NCBI GenBank assembly: GCA_031550095.1
Contig: JAVBOX010000130.1
Span: forward strand, 1 to 16,972
Direction of reading: 5' to 3'
DNA length: 16,972 nucleotides
DNA from: Avichristensenella sp031550095
GTDB lineage: Bacteria > Bacillota > Clostridia > Christensenellales > Aristaeellaceae
Shown: in pieces, positions 1 to 7,055 of the stretch
How the letters are laid out: the number at the start of each line of letters is the position of its first letter
How positions within the stretch are numbered: the first letter of the stretch is position 1
Translations under genes and position numbers: made by a program
Notes under the pieces: generated by a model
What the model saw: the letters and a program-made list of their open reading frames with translations, nothing else
Database searches by the model: none
What the model was told of the DNA's origin: nothing

Positions 1-154
1 AGAGATTTTCGCGCTGATCAAGGAGCCTGGAGGAAGCCGTAGCAGCGCTACGGCGACCGCAAGAGCGACATAGAGCAGCACGAAAAGATCTGCAAGGACG
101 GCGACGCTCCTTTGTGCGGTGTTGCCTTAAACGGGGATCCAAGAGGGCAAGCAT
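1..154 (-). pseudogene. Start of a second sugar ABC permease, frame interrupted (partial at window edge)
   Basis: After the permease that stops at 224, minus-strand translation shows pieces of another gene in shifting frames. From 154 an ATG frame reads MLALLDPRLRQHRTKERR, a plausible charged N-terminus. From about 105 to 1 a different frame reads a hydrophobic stretch (FVLLYVALAVAVALLRLPPG) followed by SLISAKIS, which is like the first membrane segment of RbsC/YjfF-type permeases. This second frame is closed upstream by a TAA at 129-127 and has no good start with a ribosome binding site. An ATG at 179 preceded by AAAGGTG lies in a third frame that ends within about 43 codons. ytfQRT-yjfF-type operons have two permeases in this order, so a second permease is expected here. 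The break may be a real frameshift or a sequencing error, and the gene continues beyond the window. Confidence 0.4.
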
Positions 155-223
155 CTCCTGGATTTCCACCTTCCAACATGACACCTTTCGGCGATTACAG
201 CAAGGGCAAAATCACAGGACCGG

Positions 224-1234
224 TTACGCCTCTTTCTCCTTGCGCTGCATCAAGACCGCCGTCACCACGATGGCTCCCTTGAAGGCATTTCGGAGGAAGG
301 AAGGCACGCCAAGCAGGTTCAACAGGTTGTTCATCACGCCAATGATGAGCATGCCCAGCACCGTGCCCACGATAGAGCCCCGCCCGCCGGACATGCTGGT
401 TCCTCCGACGATAACCGCCGCGATGGCATCCAGCTCATAGCCCGAACCTGCCGAGGCCGTGTCCATGGATCCGATTCGGGAGACCTGCAGAACGGCCGCG
501 ATGGAGACAATGAGGCTCATCAGGGCGTACACCTTATATTTGATCCAGTTCACATTGATGCCGGACAGCCGGGCCGTCTTTTCGTTGGACCCCACCGCAT
601 AAATATGCCGCCCGAAGGCCGTGTGCTTGGCGATCACCGCCATCACCACAGCCATGACGATCCAATAGAGAATAGGCAAAAAGCGCTGGCCAAGGATGAC
701 TTGGTTGGCAATTTGCGTAAACTCAATAGGCACCTTGGGGGTGTAGCTCCGCATGAAATGCTGGGTAACAGAGCGAATGATGTTCATGGCGCCCAACGTC
801 ACGATAAACGGGGGCACCCGGCCCTTCGTGATGGCCAAGCCAATCAGGGAACCCAGGGCGACACCCGCCAGCAGACAGGCAATGATGCCGATGATGAACG
901 CGGGCACTCCCGTGACGCCGATGGTCCGCAACCATCCACCGCTTCCCGTGTCGATGAACATCATCAGGATGGTGCCCACGCCCACAAGGGTGGAGCCTAC
1001 GGCCAGATCGATACCCCCGGTGATGATAACAAACGTCATGCCCAAGGCGATCATGCCGACGATGGCGTTGTTCCGCAGGATATTCAGCCAGTTGGTCAGC
1101 CATGTATTGAACCAGTCGCCAAAGGTGGCGAAATGAAATCCCAGCGCATAGGTCTGGAGCAGGACCATCAGCAGCAACGCCATGCCCGTGGAAAACAGCG
1201 GCTCTGTCTTCCATTTTTGCTTCAGCCATTTCAT
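224..1234 (-). CDS. Sugar ABC transporter permease (RbsC/YtfT family)
   Basis: This 336-residue multi-pass membrane protein forms the translocation channel of a carbohydrate importer. The sequence shows a short basic N-terminus (MKWLKQKWK), then a series of hydrophobic segments. The family hallmarks are GMTFVIITGGIDLAVGS near residues 63-79 and the cytoplasmic-loop region AAVIVGGTSMSGGRGSIVGT in the C-terminal third, which is the part that contacts the ATPase in this family. Length agrees with RbsC-type permeases (about 320-340 residues). Its ATG lies four bases after the stop of the ATPase gene, so the two are translationally coupled. With the binding protein and ATPase upstream it makes a complete basic importer. 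The family is secure; the substrate (ribose, galactose, galactofuranose or another sugar) cannot be told from the permease. Confidence 0.93.
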   Translation of the reverse strand: MKWLKQKWKTEPLFSTGMALLLMVLLQTYALGFHFATFGDWFNTWLTNWLNILRNNAIVGMIALGMTFVIITGGIDLAVGSTLVGVGTILMMFIDTGSGGWLRTIGVTGVPAFIIGIIACLLAGVALGSLIGLAITKGRVPPFIVTLGAMNIIRSVTQHFMRSYTPKVPIEFTQIANQVILGQRFLPILYWIVMAVVMAVIAKHTAFGRHIYAVGSNEKTARLSGINVNWIKYKVYALMSLIVSIAAVLQVSRIGSMDTASAGSGYELDAIAAVIVGGTSMSGGRGSIVGTVLGMLIIGVMNNLLNLLGVPSFLRNAFKGAIVVTAVLMQRKEKEA

Positions 1235-1238
1235 CTCT

Positions 1239-2750
1239 TCATACCCTCGCTTCCTGATTCGACGCCGCTAGGCTTCCGCCCGTCGCCAGAACCATGATGT
1301 TGTGCTCATTCATCGCCTCGCCCGTGAGTTCCCCGCGGATTTCTCCCGCGAACATCACAAGCGCCCGCTCGCATATGCGGATGATCTCCTGGGCTTCGCT
1401 GGAGAGAATCACAACCGCCACGCCGGCATCCGCCAGCTTGCCGATGATGCTGTATATCTCCTCCTTGGCGCCTACATCCACGCCTTGGGTTGGGTTATCG
1501 AAGATCATGATCTGGGGTGACGCGGCCAGCCACTTGGCCAGCACCACCTTTTGTTGGTTTCCCCCGGATAGGCTGCCGATGGGCAGATCCACGCTCTGCA
1601 CCTTGATCTGAAAGTCCTTGACCTGTTCGTCGCATATGGCCCGCTCTCTCGGGTGATCGATGAGCCCATGGCGCGTCAGCTGGCGAATTGTCACTAGGGA
1701 AGCGTTCTCCAGGACGGACATATCCTTGACAATGCCGTTTTCCTTGCGGTTCCGAGGGACATAGCCGATGCCGAGGCGCATGGCCTGGGTTGTGTTTTGC
1801 ACATGGGCCGACGCTCCTTTCACCAGGAGCGTGCCGGTCATCCCTTTTGCCCCTGTGAAAATCGCCTGGAACAAAGCGCTGCGCCCATCCCCCAACAGCC
1901 CCGTGAAGCCCAAGATTTCCCCGCCGCGCAGTGAAAAATTCACATTCCGGAACTTCCGCCCCAAGGCAAGTCTCTCCGCCTGGAGAACGACTTCACCATG
2001 GCCTCTCTCCTTATGGAGGCTCTCCGTCCGCACATCATGGCCCACCATATGCCTGGCCAAATCCACTTCCAGTATGCCATCCGTGGCTCCTTCCGCCACC
2101 ACCCGGCCATCCCGAAGCACCGTAAAGGTATCGCAGATTTCCAATACTTCCCCCAGCTTATGGGAGATAAAAATGATGGAAACCCCTTGGGCTTTCACCT
2201 GCCGCATCATTGCAAATACGCGCCGGATTTCCAAATCGGTTAGGGAAGTGGTCGGCTCATCCATGATGATGATCCGTGCCTTCATCAGAAGCGCCCGGAG
2301 AATTTCAACCACCTGCTTGTATGAAGCGTCCAGATCCCGCACGTTGGCGCAGGGGTTCAATTCGATTCCAACGCTTTCAAGCACAGCTTGCGCCTGACGG
2401 CGCATTTCCAGCGCGTCAAGAAGCCCGCTCCTGCGCTTGATTTCACGGCCGATGAATAGGTTCTCATAGACCATCAGGTCGTTTACCAGGTTCAGCTCCT
2501 GATGAATGAACGAAATGCCCGCATCCAGGGATTCCTTGGGCGTATGAAACTGAACGGGCTTTCCATTGACCTGAATGGTACCCTTGTCCGCGTGGAGCAC
2601 GCCGCCTAGGATGTTCATCAGGGTGGTCTTTCCGGCGCCGTTTTCCCCGATCAGTGCTCGAATTTCCCCATCCGCCACAGAGAATCCAGCGTCATGAAGC
2701 ACCATGTTCGCGTCAAAGGCCTTACAAATTCCCTGCATGGAGATCGCCAT
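1239..2750 (-). CDS. Sugar ABC transporter ATP-binding protein with two ABC domains (RbsA/YtfR family)
   Basis: This 503-residue cytoplasmic protein carries two fused nucleotide-binding domains that power sugar import. In the first half the Walker A motif GENGAGKT and Walker B IIIMDEPT are intact, but the signature is degenerate (LDASYKQ instead of LSxGQQQ). In the second half Walker A is the relaxed GLLGDGRS seen in this family, the signature LSGGNQQKV is canonical, and Walker B reads IMIFDNPTQG with Asn where the catalytic Glu is expected. The domains are therefore asymmetric, as is common in RbsA-like proteins. The chosen ATG at 2750 sits seven bases after AGGAGG; an ATG at 2756 is almost on top of that site and is less likely. 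The gene follows the binding-protein gene by about 105 bases and ends four bases before the permease gene. Confidence 0.93.
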   Translation of the reverse strand: MAISMQGICKAFDANMVLHDAGFSVADGEIRALIGENGAGKTTLMNILGGVLHADKGTIQVNGKPVQFHTPKESLDAGISFIHQELNLVNDLMVYENLFIGREIKRRSGLLDALEMRRQAQAVLESVGIELNPCANVRDLDASYKQVVEILRALLMKARIIIMDEPTTSLTDLEIRRVFAMMRQVKAQGVSIIFISHKLGEVLEICDTFTVLRDGRVVAEGATDGILEVDLARHMVGHDVRTESLHKERGHGEVVLQAERLALGRKFRNVNFSLRGGEILGFTGLLGDGRSALFQAIFTGAKGMTGTLLVKGASAHVQNTTQAMRLGIGYVPRNRKENGIVKDMSVLENASLVTIRQLTRHGLIDHPRERAICDEQVKDFQIKVQSVDLPIGSLSGGNQQKVVLAKWLAASPQIMIFDNPTQGVDVGAKEEIYSIIGKLADAGVAVVILSSEAQEIIRICERALVMFAGEIRGELTGEAMNEHNIMVLATGGSLAASNQEARV

Positions 2751-2816
2751 GGGCATACCTCCTCCCGATGACCAAAGAAAGGGCCGCATCCCAGCAGCCC
2801 CTTCGCCGGTATATAC

Positions 2817-2845
2817 GGAAGGGACCGCCTCGCGGCAGCCCCTCC
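2817..2845 (-). promoter_or_regulatory. Intercistronic stem-loop between binding protein and ATPase genes
   Basis: Just after the binding-protein stop codon the minus-strand transcript can fold into a GC-rich hairpin. Its arms, GGAGGGG-CT-GCCGC and GCGGT-CCCTTCC, enclose a GAG loop and pair over about 12 bp with a two-base bulge. There is no U tract, so it is probably not an efficient terminator. Such hairpins after binding-protein genes commonly stabilise the upstream mRNA or weaken read-through, giving an excess of binding protein over membrane parts. That role is inferred here. Confidence 0.5.
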
Positions 2846-2855
2846 ATTTGCGCCG

Positions 2856-3788
2856 TTAATACGGGCTGTTCTCATCCAAGAACTGCTCGTAATTGTCCCG
2901 ATCCACAATGGTGGTGGGAATGATGACTTCCTTTTCCACAGCCTTGCCTTCCACCAGATCGATGGCCATCTGGACACAATCCTTCACCATGGCCGGGCTG
3001 TACGTGGCGCTCTGCACCCACAGGTCCGTGTAGGTGGGCATCATGTTGAAGTACTCCTGGCATCCGCCGCCGCCTGTAATGACCTTGACATCCGCGCGAC
3101 CAGCCTCAATGATCGCCTGGATGGCGCCGATGGATGTCTCGTCGTCCATAGAATACACGGCATCAATTTCCGGCTGGGCGACCAGGATGTCCGACATATC
3201 TTTCAGGCCGTCCTCACGGGTAAACTTGGTGGCGTAAATGCCCAACACTTCGATGTCGGGGGCAATTTCCTTGATGGTATCCAGGAAGCCGGCTTTGCGG
3301 AGTTCCGCAACGGAACCGCTGGTGGGAACGTCCAGGATGACGACCTTGCCCTTGTTCTCCAGTTTTCCGGCAATATAGTTGGCGCCCTGCACGCCCATGT
3401 CATAGTTGTCGCCCGCCAGGCGATACACGCCCTCCACGTCAATGGCAATATCGAAGTTCACAATGAAAATGCCCTCGTCCACGGCCATTTTCACCGGCAC
3501 CTCCATACCTTCCCACTGAGGGAACATTACAATGGCCTTCACGCCCTGGGTCTTGAGGTCATCCAGCTGGGAGGTCATTTCATCCGCATTGTTGGAGGTG
3601 TAAATCTTGTAGTTCAAACCCAGTTCCTTGGCCCTCGCCTCAGCATGATACGCCACTCCGGCCACCCATCCATGGGTCGTCGCCGGGGCGAGAATGCCGA
3701 TTAGGGGCTTGTTTGCCTCAGCGGAGACAGACCCTACCATTCCAAGAACCAACGCAAGTACCAACATCAGGGAAAAGAACTTTCTCAT
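2856..3788 (-). CDS. Sugar-binding protein of the ABC importer (RbsB/YtfQ-like)
   Basis: This 310-residue extracytoplasmic protein would capture the sugar and deliver it to the permease. The N-terminus is a clear signal peptide: MRKFF, a hydrophobic core (SLMLVLALVLGMV), and a likely cleavage site after SVSA. There is no lipobox cysteine, which is unusual for a Bacillota binding protein. The mature part has the periplasmic-binding-protein type 1 fold: the start NKPLIGILAPATTHGWVAGV, a DDLKTQGVKAIVMFPQ segment like the family's LIxxGVDAIVI, an FDIAIDVEG region at the hinge, and KGKVVILDVPTSG leading the second lobe. Start: ATG at 3788 with GAGGAGG six bases upstream. It is the first gene after the promoter at 3844-3872, as usual for such operons. 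Galactose- or galactofuranose-type sugars are possible, but the ligand is not determined. Confidence 0.92.
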   Translation of the reverse strand: MRKFFSLMLVLALVLGMVGSVSAEANKPLIGILAPATTHGWVAGVAYHAEARAKELGLNYKIYTSNNADEMTSQLDDLKTQGVKAIVMFPQWEGMEVPVKMAVDEGIFIVNFDIAIDVEGVYRLAGDNYDMGVQGANYIAGKLENKGKVVILDVPTSGSVAELRKAGFLDTIKEIAPDIEVLGIYATKFTREDGLKDMSDILVAQPEIDAVYSMDDETSIGAIQAIIEAGRADVKVITGGGGCQEYFNMMPTYTDLWVQSATYSPAMVKDCVQMAIDLVEGKAVEKEVIIPTTIVDRDNYEQFLDENSPY

Positions 3789-3843
3789 CGCGCTTCCTCC
3801 TCGTCCACAAAAATAATGGTTTTATGGCGTGTTTTACATGGCT

Positions 3844-3872
3844 ATTATAGACTATCTTCATTGAACATGCAA
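3844..3872 (-). promoter_or_regulatory. Sigma-A-type promoter of the sugar ABC operon
   Basis: On the minus strand TTGCAT (3872-3867) is followed after 17 bases by a perfect TATAAT (3849-3844). This gives a transcript start near 3837, about 49 bases ahead of the binding-protein ATG. It is the strongest consensus promoter in the window. No clear inverted-repeat operator was seen beside it. Confidence 0.75.
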
Positions 3873-3926
3873 CTGAAAACAGCGCTTCATGGGCAAGTGA
3901 AATACTGGCGGCAAAGGCCGCGACGG

Positions 3927-5342
3927 TCAAACCTTGATGTTGTGCCAGCGCCCGCTGTTAAAGCGAATATACACCAGCGTAACCCGGATCGTCATATCCA
4001 CAAGGCTGGCGCACCAAGCGCCTACCAGGCCCAGCCCCAAAACATGAATGGCAAGGAAGGTGAGGAACGGCCGAATTACCGCCACGCAAACTCCCATGAC
4101 AATGGCCACAAAGAGGGTATCGCCAGCTCCGCGCAAAGCGCCGGACACGACCACCGAGGACATTTGCAGGGGCTGAAACGCCGCCATGACCAACATGACC
4201 TGAACCGCTATGTCGATGACCTGGAGATCGGTGGTAAACAAGGACACCAAAGGATAACGAAGGATGATGACGAACGCGATAATAAAAAGGGCTGTCACAA
4301 AGGCCATTCGCTGGGATACCTTGCCGTAAAGCGTCGCAAGATCCGGGCGTTTTTGCCCTAGCTTTTGCCCCACCAAGGAGGTGCCCGCCACGCCGATGCC
4401 ATCGCCAAAGTTATAGGATATATTCAGAAACTGAGAGCAGATCTGGTGGGCGGCAAGAGCTAAAGTGCCCAGATCCGCGATAAACCGAGCATAGGTGAAA
4501 AAGCCAACCCTGAGAGCAATCTGCTCCAGCATGGCGCTGCCGCCAACCTTTCCGATGGACGCGAGGGTATCCTTTTTCAACCGCCAATCACTGTGGATAC
4601 TAAGATGCAAAAATCTGCCCACGCTCTGCCGTGAGATGACGGAAAAAAGGCTCAGCACAAACCCGGCCAGGAAACCAATCATGGTAGCCAAGGCGGCTCC
4701 CGCCACCCCCAGCCGCGGGAAACCGAAATTTCCGCCGATGAGCAAGTAATTGAGGACAATATTGACACCATTTGATACAATGTTTACATACATCGTAATC
4801 CGCGTGTTGCCGACACCCCGCTGCGCGGCATTGATACAGAGCGTCATGGCGTTGAAGGGCAGTACGTAAGAGATAATCAAAAAATATGTTTTGGACATTT
4901 CGATGGTATCATCCTTGGCGCCGGCGAGGCGCATGAGCGGTTCCGCAAAGGGTAGAATTGCGGCCATCATCACCACAGCCAAGCCAGCGATGACCACAAG
5001 CGCATTCCGCAGCGCTTCGTTGGCCTTGTCCTGCCTTCCTTCCCCTCTCCGCCTCGCGACCACCGTGGTCAAGCCGATGTTCAGCGCAAAGAAAATACAA
5101 AGAACCACCATCCGGGGCTGGCCGGTGAGCCCCACGGCGGCGATGGCTTCCGGGCCAATGGTGCCGACCATCATGGTGTCGATGGAACCCACCAAGGACA
5201 CCAGTACCATCTCCATCACGGATGGCATGGCAATTCGAATGACATCCTGATATGCTTGTCTCGTGGATGGTATTTCCCCCAGGCGCTCAGCTACGGGAAG
5301 CAGTTGGTCGACAGAAAATAGCCTTCGCAAGACCCCTAGCAT
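3927..5342 (-). CDS. MATE family multidrug/Na+ efflux protein
   Basis: This 471-residue inner-membrane protein of the multidrug and toxic compound extrusion family exports organic cations or other compounds in exchange for Na+ or H+. The sequence shows about 12 hydrophobic segments in two halves. Family-typical stretches are RIAMPSVMEMVLVSLVGSIDTMMVG in the first helix pair, IAAVGLTGQPRM after it, and FNAMTLCINAAQRGVGNTR before the second bundle, echoed by SSVVVSGALRGAGDT in the C-terminal half. The ATG at 5342 is chosen because it has AGGAGGA eight bases upstream; the frame stays open 46 codons further, but that part runs into the divergent acetyltransferase gene. The gene has its own promoter and is followed by the sugar operon promoter. 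The substrate is unknown. Confidence 0.92.
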   Translation of the reverse strand: MLGVLRRLFSVDQLLPVAERLGEIPSTRQAYQDVIRIAMPSVMEMVLVSLVGSIDTMMVGTIGPEAIAAVGLTGQPRMVVLCIFFALNIGLTTVVARRRGEGRQDKANEALRNALVVIAGLAVVMMAAILPFAEPLMRLAGAKDDTIEMSKTYFLIISYVLPFNAMTLCINAAQRGVGNTRITMYVNIVSNGVNIVLNYLLIGGNFGFPRLGVAGAALATMIGFLAGFVLSLFSVISRQSVGRFLHLSIHSDWRLKKDTLASIGKVGGSAMLEQIALRVGFFTYARFIADLGTLALAAHQICSQFLNISYNFGDGIGVAGTSLVGQKLGQKRPDLATLYGKVSQRMAFVTALFIIAFVIILRYPLVSLFTTDLQVIDIAVQVMLVMAAFQPLQMSSVVVSGALRGAGDTLFVAIVMGVCVAVIRPFLTFLAIHVLGLGLVGAWCASLVDMTIRVTLVYIRFNSGRWHNIKV

Positions 5343-5394
5343 CGCTAAAGTCCTCCTTACATTCAGCGCAAAACATTTTCCACGCATGGCAAAA

Positions 5395-5423
5395 AGTATA
5401 CACACGTTCATAGGAGATTGCAA
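5395..5423 (-). promoter_or_regulatory. Promoter of the MATE gene
   Basis: On the minus strand TTGCAA (5423-5418) and TATACT (5400-5395) are separated by exactly 17 bases and lie 53 bases ahead of the MATE start codon. The -35 box lies between the ribosome binding site and the start codon of the divergent acetyltransferase gene, so expression of the two genes may interfere. Confidence 0.6.
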
Positions 5424-5424
5424 C

Positions 5425-6018
5425 ATGGATACCTCAAAGATTTGGCATTTACGGGCAATTGACGCGGCTGAGCTGGACAATCTCTATGGTTCTCACATCG
5501 AAGCGGACTTTCCCAGCCAGGAGCGCCCCAGCCTGTCCGCCCTGCGCCGCCATGTCCGGGAAGGATTGCAGGAGGTCCTCCTCCTGAGCGATGGAAAGGA
5601 AGACTGGGCCTATGCCAGCGTTGCGGAAGCCAACGGTATCGCCTTTATAACGCTTCTGGCGGTCTTTCCGGAGATGCGCGGGGGTGGCATTGGCAGCCTT
5701 CTGATGGAACTGCTTAAGGTGCGCTATGCGGATCGCCGGGCTCTTTTGCTGGAAACGGAGGACCCAAAGCACGCAAAAGGCGCCGCGGATCTCAGCATAC
5801 GCTTGCGGCGAATCGCCTTTTATGAAAAGCGCGGCTGTGCGCTCCTTCAAGGCATCAGCCATACTTCAATCGGCGTACCCCTGAACCTCATGGCGCTCCC
5901 CCTTACGGATTCCCTGCCGGAAGTTCAGGCGTCCGTCGTCGACGATGTGCAAACGATATATCATAAGATCATGCCCGAATGGCTTTGGGAGCGCGTAATC
6001 ACATATAGAACCGAATGA
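5425..6018 (+). CDS. GNAT family N-acetyltransferase
   Basis: This 197-residue protein is predicted to transfer an acyl group from acyl-CoA to an amine. The core is visible at residues 66-90: strand beta-4 (FITLLAVFPEMRGGGIGSLLMELL) contains the acetyl-CoA pyrophosphate-binding motif R-G-G-G-I-G. It is followed by a strand with LLLETEDP and by RIAFYEKRGC, which matches the family's motif B (xxFYxKxGF). The C-terminal 45 residues are unusual and may shape the substrate site. The ATG at 5425 has AGGAG eight bases upstream. The frame is open upstream to 5263, but that part overlaps the MATE gene and has no ribosome binding site. The substrate is unknown; divergence from a drug-efflux gene hints at resistance or detoxification only weakly. 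Confidence 0.85.
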   Translation: MDTSKIWHLRAIDAAELDNLYGSHIEADFPSQERPSLSALRRHVREGLQEVLLLSDGKEDWAYASVAEANGIAFITLLAVFPEMRGGGIGSLLMELLKVRYADRRALLLETEDPKHAKGAADLSIRLRRIAFYEKRGCALLQGISHTSIGVPLNLMALPLTDSLPEVQASVVDDVQTIYHKIMPEWLWERVITYRTE

Positions 6019-6069
6019 TGAAGGATGCGTGCGCCGATCCAGATTCTCTCCATGGCAGTTTGCAACATC

Positions 6070-6098
6070 TTGAAACACCGCGTCTTCTATGGTATTGT
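6070..6098 (+). promoter_or_regulatory. Promoter of the four-gene DUF1538/P-II operon
   Basis: TTGAAA (6070-6075) is followed after 17 bases by TATTGT (6093-6098), which has a TGG extension directly upstream (extended -10). It lies 37 bases ahead of the first gene of the operon, whose ATG at 6135 is preceded by AAGGAGG. No operator repeat was recognised in the 116-base gap. Confidence 0.55.
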
Positions 6099-6134
6099 TA
6101 AATAGGGATGTTTGCACCAAGGAGGCGGCAATCG

Positions 6135-7055
6135 ATGAACTCCATCTTTGAAAAAATGGTTATTTTAGGGCCAACCCGGTTTTCGGAAGCCACCCGGGCA
6201 GCCTTTTCCGCATACGCCCGCACCGTAGAATTTGACCCTATCGTCCCTGCCAATGAAGAAGCTCTCATAGGGCGGATTCAGGGAGCGGACGCTCTTTTGG
6301 TCTCCTTGGAGGTTCAGGTTACCCGAAAGGTGATCGAGGCAGCGCCAGCCTTGCGCTACATCGGGATGTGCTGTAGCCTTTATGGCCCAGAGAGCGCCAA
6401 TGTGGATATCCTGGCCGCGAAGTCACGGAGCATCACGGTCACCGGCATCCACGATTATGGGGATAACGGCGTGGTGGAGTATGTCATCAGCGAGCTTGTC
6501 CAGCTGTTCCATGGCTTTCGGGAACACATGTGGCGCCCGGAACCCACGGAGCTCACCGACCTTTCCTTTGGAATTATTGGCATGGGCGCCCTTGGCATCA
6601 AAATATCAGCAGCCCTTCAGTTCTTTGGGGGCAGGGTGGCCTATTTCAGCCGCACACGAAAGCCGGACATCGAGGCTCAGGGCATCCCCTACCTTCCCCT
6701 GGACGAGCTGCTGCCTTCCGTAGATATCTGCGTCTGCTGCTTAAACAAAAACATCGTTTTGCTTCATGAGAAGCAATTCGAGCTCTTTGGAAACGGCAAA
6801 ATCCTAATGAACATCGCCATTGGCCCTTGCTCGGATAACGACGCGCTGGCCCGCTGGCTCTCGAACTCCGCGAATTATTTCCTCTGCGACAGCCCTCTCC
6901 CCCTGGGAGATCCACGGCTGCTGACCCTGCCCAATGTGCTCTGCGTGCGGCGCGGCGCGGGCTGGTCCGTTCAGTCCGTCGCTCGGTATAATCAAAAAAT
7001 ACTGGCCAATGTGCGCACCTATCTATCGGAGACCCACGCATGCGAATCCAACTGA
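6135..7055 (+). CDS. D-2-hydroxyacid dehydrogenase-like protein lacking the catalytic triad
   Basis: This 306-residue protein has the two-domain architecture of NAD(P)-dependent D-2-hydroxyacid dehydrogenases. The nucleotide-binding motif is intact (FGIIGMGALGIKI, G149-x-G-x-x-G154), and the domain-linking helix GDNGVVEYVISEL is typical. After the second strand the sequence is YFSRTRK, with Ser-Arg instead of an acidic residue, suggesting NADP(H) rather than NAD(H). All three family catalytic residues are missing: Arg of the NxARG motif is Ile229 (NIAIG), Glu of the EP motif is Ser253 (DSPLP), and His of TPHIxG is Arg273 (VRRGAGW). It is therefore unlikely to act as an ordinary dehydrogenase and may bind a nucleotide or have another chemistry. 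Start: ATG at 6135 after AAGGAGG. The last 16 bases overlap the next gene. Confidence 0.85.
   Translation: MNSIFEKMVILGPTRFSEATRAAFSAYARTVEFDPIVPANEEALIGRIQGADALLVSLEVQVTRKVIEAAPALRYIGMCCSLYGPESANVDILAAKSRSITVTGIHDYGDNGVVEYVISELVQLFHGFREHMWRPEPTELTDLSFGIIGMGALGIKISAALQFFGGRVAYFSRTRKPDIEAQGIPYLPLDELLPSVDICVCCLNKNIVLLHEKQFELFGNGKILMNIAIGPCSDNDALARWLSNSANYFLCDSPLPLGDPRLLTLPNVLCVRRGAGWSVQSVARYNQKILANVRTYLSETHACESN

Noticed and set aside
605..1297. Long open frame antisense to the permease
   Set aside because: Composition of a shadow frame rich in His, Gln, Asp and Gly; lies wholly over the clear permease and ATPase end.
3905..3926. GCGGC-CTTT-GCCGC hairpin after the MATE gene as a terminator
   Set aside because: Only five pairs and no U tract; not reported as a feature.
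3816..4361. 181-codon open frame antisense to the MATE gene
   Set aside because: No ribosome binding site and low-complexity polar composition typical of an antisense shadow.
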